Source of the DNA: Burkholderiales bacterium
GTDB lineage: Bacteria; Pseudomonadota; Gammaproteobacteria; Burkholderiales; Burkholderiaceae_D
Reading direction: 5' to 3'
NCBI GenBank assembly: GCA_016200895.1
Contig: JACQDX010000024.1
Location: forward strand, 1 to 50,692
Length of the DNA: 50,692 nucleotides
The stretch's first letter is position 1. Every line of letters starts with the position of its first letter. Below the pieces are notes generated by a model. The model did no database searches. It had not been told where the DNA came from and worked only from the letters and a program-made list of their open reading frames with translations. Of the stretch, positions 48,153-50,692 are shown piece after piece. Made by a program: the position numbers and the translations under genes.

Positions 48153-48512
48153 AGTAAAACTCCAATAACTAGAAAAAGCCCATTTCCATTGATGGCATGG
48201 GTTAAGCGCCAGGCTTAGATGGCATTAAATCGCAAATCAGTATTTATTTTGATCACAACACGCATAACACGATTACTGACAATGAAATGAAGACGTTTCG
48301 GTCAAAATCAAGTGCAGTATTGTATCAGCAGGATAAAGCGATGGCGCTTTTTTCAGCACAACCGCTGGTATTAAGCCTCAAACCATTTCAAAATTAAACT
48401 ACCTCAGCTCCTTTAACCAGGGAGCCAGGCCAGAGACCATCGAAGCCGTATCCTTTCAATTAGATGAGTTATAACGTCAGATTAATTTTGCAACGCCTTT
48501 TGCAAGCCCTTA
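48153..48512. other. Intergenic region upstream of sapC
   Basis: About 360 bases without a gene. It should contain the sapC promoter, but no clear -35/-10 pair was identified. Its far end abuts the MITE-like element. Confidence 0.4.
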
Positions 48513-48679
48513 GAACCTGTTTACGGTTGGGGCGAGCATCAGCGGGGTCAGGGCAACATTCAGAGCAACATAGGCGCAGCGCAAAAAACGAAATGTACCC
48601 TGGTACATGAGCATTTTGAGCAGCACATGAGCCCCGCGTGGACTCCGATTGCGCGCGCAGTAAGATCATCAACAGGTTC
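48513..48679. mobile_element. MITE-like inverted-repeat element, copy 2
   Basis: 167 bp with ends GAACCTGTT and AACAGGTTC, flanked by TTA on both sides. It shares much of its interior with copy 1 at 11741, including the stretch GAGCATTTTGAG and a central hairpin ATGTACC / GGTACAT at 48593-48608. In copy 1 the stem has T-A where this copy has C-G, a compensatory change. The right TTA is the stop codon (TAA) of the neighbouring TPR-methyltransferase gene. Confidence 0.8.
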
Positions 48680-50125
48680 TTAGGCTTGCTTGCGCCAGAT
48701 CAGCAGATACCCGGGAATGGCTTGCAGATTTTCCATTCTGATGGTTTGTGGCAAGCATTGCAAAGACACAAATCCATGCTCAGATGCCAACTTATCCAGA
48801 TAACTCAATTGATGGGCATAGCGGCCACTGCTGCGCAGCGTATAGCCTATACTGCCCTGCTCCTGAATTGCGCCCTCATCAGCAGCTTCAACAGAAAAAG
48901 TGAACAGGCCATCTGCAATCAACAAACGACTGACTTCTGAGACAATCTTGTCAAGTTGCCCCAGATACACAAATACATCAGCAGCCGTCACCACTTCATA
49001 ACTTGCAGCTGCTTCTTGTTGAGTCATACTGAGCAAATCTGCCTTAATCAATCTATGATAAATCTGCCTTGTCTGGGCTTTTAACAGCATTTTTTCGGAC
49101 AGATCAACACCCACCAAACTCACTGCCATGGAGGCAAGCTCTTTCGCTACCAAACCGGTACCGCAACCCAAGTCAAGTATGCGCCATGCGCTTTTGTCAG
49201 CAACGCGCAATTGCCTGAGTTCTTTACCGATGACAGCAGGGATGTGATACTCCAACACTTCTTGCAGATGCTGGTCAAAGCGCTCGGCATAGTCATCAAA
49301 TACTTTGCTGACATAGCTCACCGGTGCCTGCGAGCTGGCCTGACCAGTGAGGACATGAATGAAGTGCAAGGCATTACCCTGTTGCGGGTCCAGGGCGATG
49401 GCACGTTGATAACTGCTTATTGCCTGTACAGTCTGACCAGCTTCCTTATAAATATTGCCCAGGGTGTTATGAATCTCAGCGAGATTTGGCTGCAACGCAG
49501 CTGCGCGTTCTGCACATTGCATGGCAAGGTCTAAATCCTTACGTTTTTGATAGATCAGCGCCAGATTATTCCAGGGTTCAGCTAAGGTCGCATTCAAGCT
49601 GCTTGCATACTTGTAGGCTGATATAGCCTCATCCTCCCGCCTCATATCTTTATAGACATTGCCTATATTACTATGCGCCTCAGCGTAGTCAGGCTTGAGT
49701 GTGCAGGCTTGCTGAAAACATTCCAGCGCCTGAGCCAACTGAGCTGATTCGCGCAATGCTGATCCCAGATTATTCAGGGCATAAAAATTCCGGGGATTAA
49801 TTTGCAATGATTGTTTTATAAACTGCACCGCCCGCACATAATCTCCCCGCTGGTGAGCAGTCACTCCGTACAAATGCAGGGTGTCTGCATGATTTGGCTT
49901 GAGCCGGAGGATTTGCTCATAAATCTTGCTGGCAGCATCAATTTGCCCGCTACGATGCATGGCCATACCTTGGTCCAGCCAGCTGGCAATCTGGTCTTGT
50001 GCTTGCTGCTTTTGTTTGTCCGCTTGCGCATGTGTGGCTTCATCCGCAGCCATGCAGCATTGCTTATATTTTTTTCCACTGCCACAAGAACAGGGATCAT
50101 TGCGACTCAATTTTTTCATTGTCAT
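48680..50125 (-). CDS. SEC-C/TPR/methyltransferase fusion protein
   Basis: 481 residues in three parts. The N-terminus carries a SEC-C zinc motif, NDPCSCGSGKKYKQCC (about 6-21). About 40-270 are TPR units. The C-terminal about 165 residues form a class I methyltransferase with RILDLGCGTGLVAKEL and GVDLSEKML. SEC-C binds SecB or ribosomes in SecA, so recruitment to nascent or exported substrate is conceivable, but this is inference. The stop codon is supplied by the TTA flank of a MITE-like element. It is the nearest gene downstream of the surface-protein gene. Confidence 0.85.
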   Translation of the reverse strand: MTMKKLSRNDPCSCGSGKKYKQCCMAADEATHAQADKQKQQAQDQIASWLDQGMAMHRSGQIDAASKIYEQILRLKPNHADTLHLYGVTAHQRGDYVRAVQFIKQSLQINPRNFYALNNLGSALRESAQLAQALECFQQACTLKPDYAEAHSNIGNVYKDMRREDEAISAYKYASSLNATLAEPWNNLALIYQKRKDLDLAMQCAERAAALQPNLAEIHNTLGNIYKEAGQTVQAISSYQRAIALDPQQGNALHFIHVLTGQASSQAPVSYVSKVFDDYAERFDQHLQEVLEYHIPAVIGKELRQLRVADKSAWRILDLGCGTGLVAKELASMAVSLVGVDLSEKMLLKAQTRQIYHRLIKADLLSMTQQEAAASYEVVTAADVFVYLGQLDKIVSEVSRLLIADGLFTFSVEAADEGAIQEQGSIGYTLRSSGRYAHQLSYLDKLASEHGFVSLQCLPQTIRMENLQAIPGYLLIWRKQA

Positions 50126-50257
50126 TGCACAAGCTGTGCAGAAAGAGATTCAAGTTTAATTGATGCCCATGTTAACAATAAGTTGACAAGAATTGCAGAC
50201 TTTAACAATGAATCTTTATTAGTGAATGCTCATTTTTGACGGGGACTAAGTGATTAT

Positions 50258-50292
50258 AAAAAAACCCACCTCTTTACAGAGGTGGGTTTTTT
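50258..50292 (-). terminator. Terminator after the surface-protein gene
   Basis: AAAACCCACCTCT pairs with AGAGGTGGGTTTT across a four-base loop, with T-runs on both sides. It lies about 80 bases past the stop codon of the surface protein and suits a highly expressed gene. Confidence 0.92.
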
Positions 50293-50371
50293 ATTTTTAC
50301 GCAACAGGGAGGATATTCTCTCCCTGCTGCATGGGTAGCATGCTACCCATTTTCCTGCATAGCTTACTGAA

Positions 50372-50692
50372 TTAAGCGATGAAGTCGCCGGCAACGATGG
50401 AACCTGCGCCAGTGATTTTAACGATAAAGTCAGTTGCATCAACAGTACCTACAGTGCCACCGATGTTTTGGAAAGCATAAGTACAAGCTGCTGTACCTGC
50501 GGCTACAGTGATCACGTAAGCCTGGGTGTTAGCTGCCAGAGCCGCGCCAGCTGCTGTTGCTGCTGTTGCGATGGCTGCTGCCAGAGTTGCTGTATCAGCA
50601 GTAGCGATAGACAGCAAATTCAATGTTGTTGCGTTAGTGCCAGTTTTGAACACGTCAGCGCCAGCAACTTTGAAGTTTGCCACTGTATCGAT
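50372..50692 (-). CDS. C-terminal part of a large secreted surface protein (type I secretion substrate candidate)
   Basis: 106 codons are in the window and the frame stays open to the edge: residues before the first possible start read IDTV, continuing VANFKVAGADVF, so the true start is outside. The sequence is dominated by Ala, Thr, Val and Gly, with few charged residues, as in S-layer or beta-strand-repeat surface proteins of Oxalobacteraceae. DTVANFKVAGADVF resembles the repeat ends of RTX-type or bluetail-like domains. It ends DFIVKITGAGSIVAGDFIA, a hydrophobic close that fits an uncleaved type I secretion signal. One cysteine is present. The identity of the full protein is unknown. Confidence 0.7.
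   Translation of the reverse strand: MDTVANFKVAGADVFKTGTNATTLNLLSIATADTATLAAAIATAATAAGAALAANTQAYVITVAAGTAACTYAFQNIGGTVGTVDATDFIVKITGAGSIVAGDFIA

Overview
The window looks like chromosome of a mid-GC betaproteobacterium of the order Burkholderiales, most likely family Oxalobacteraceae (an Undibacterium- or Herbaspirillum-like genus). This is inferred from gene order and from protein character read by eye: gpmA-envC-ctpA-moeB, slmA next to a HAD nucleotidase and argB, fused LivM-LivG and PabB-PabC, mreBCD-mrdAB-rlpA opposite gatCAB, and rsmI opposite yraN-diaA-dolP. No rRNA, tRNA or CRISPR array was seen. The left 38 kb is conserved core genome. The right 12 kb is an accessory cell-surface locus that continues past the right edge.

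Layout. 0-8 kb: a partial grxC, a rhodanese, gpmA, the cell-separation pair envC/ctpA, moeB, a GST, a SpeE-like protein and three small unrelated genes. 8-13 kb (minus): a branched-chain amino acid ABC importer (livK, livH, livMG, livF), with a terminator and a MITE-like repeat between livK and livH. 13-19 kb: a pabB-pabC fusion, a membrane diguanylate cyclase, a structured 275-bp element inserted at the shared stop codons of two convergent genes, an Mpo1-like membrane protein, an AraC regulator and slmA. 19-24 kb: a HAD phosphatase whose start lies in an RNA hairpin, argB, a sigma factor/zinc-finger/CWC trio, folE, a BLUF photoreceptor, DinB and LemA proteins. 24-27 kb: dolP, diaA, yraN and rsmI. 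27-38 kb: rlpA, rodA, mrdA, mreD, mreC and mreB (rod-shape elongasome), divergent from gatC, gatA, a small secreted protein and gatB.

38.5-50.7 kb (all minus strand): a complete type I secretion trio (TolC-like outer membrane channel, HlyD-like adaptor, PrtD-type ABC ATPase), a GT4-like glycosyltransferase, a TPR protein with an SGNH-esterase-like tail, a methyltransferase, a SapC-family protein, a SEC-C/TPR/methyltransferase fusion, and the C-terminus of a large Ala/Thr-rich secreted protein cut by the window edge. In Campylobacter fetus, SapC is encoded with the SapDEF type I exporter of the S-layer protein. I therefore infer a surface-layer or surface-fibre export and modification locus. 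The promoter region of the exporter holds a perfect 22-bp CRP-type palindrome centred about 41.5 bases upstream of the start implied by a GATAAT box, a class II activation geometry.

Mobile or repeat DNA: two copies of a ~165-bp MITE-like element (11.7 and 48.5 kb) flanked by TTA on both sides, a different 275-bp element with 25-bp terminal inverted repeats and TA flanks (16.7 kb), and an imperfect-palindrome element (25.6 kb). Three of the four lie against stop codons or operon junctions.
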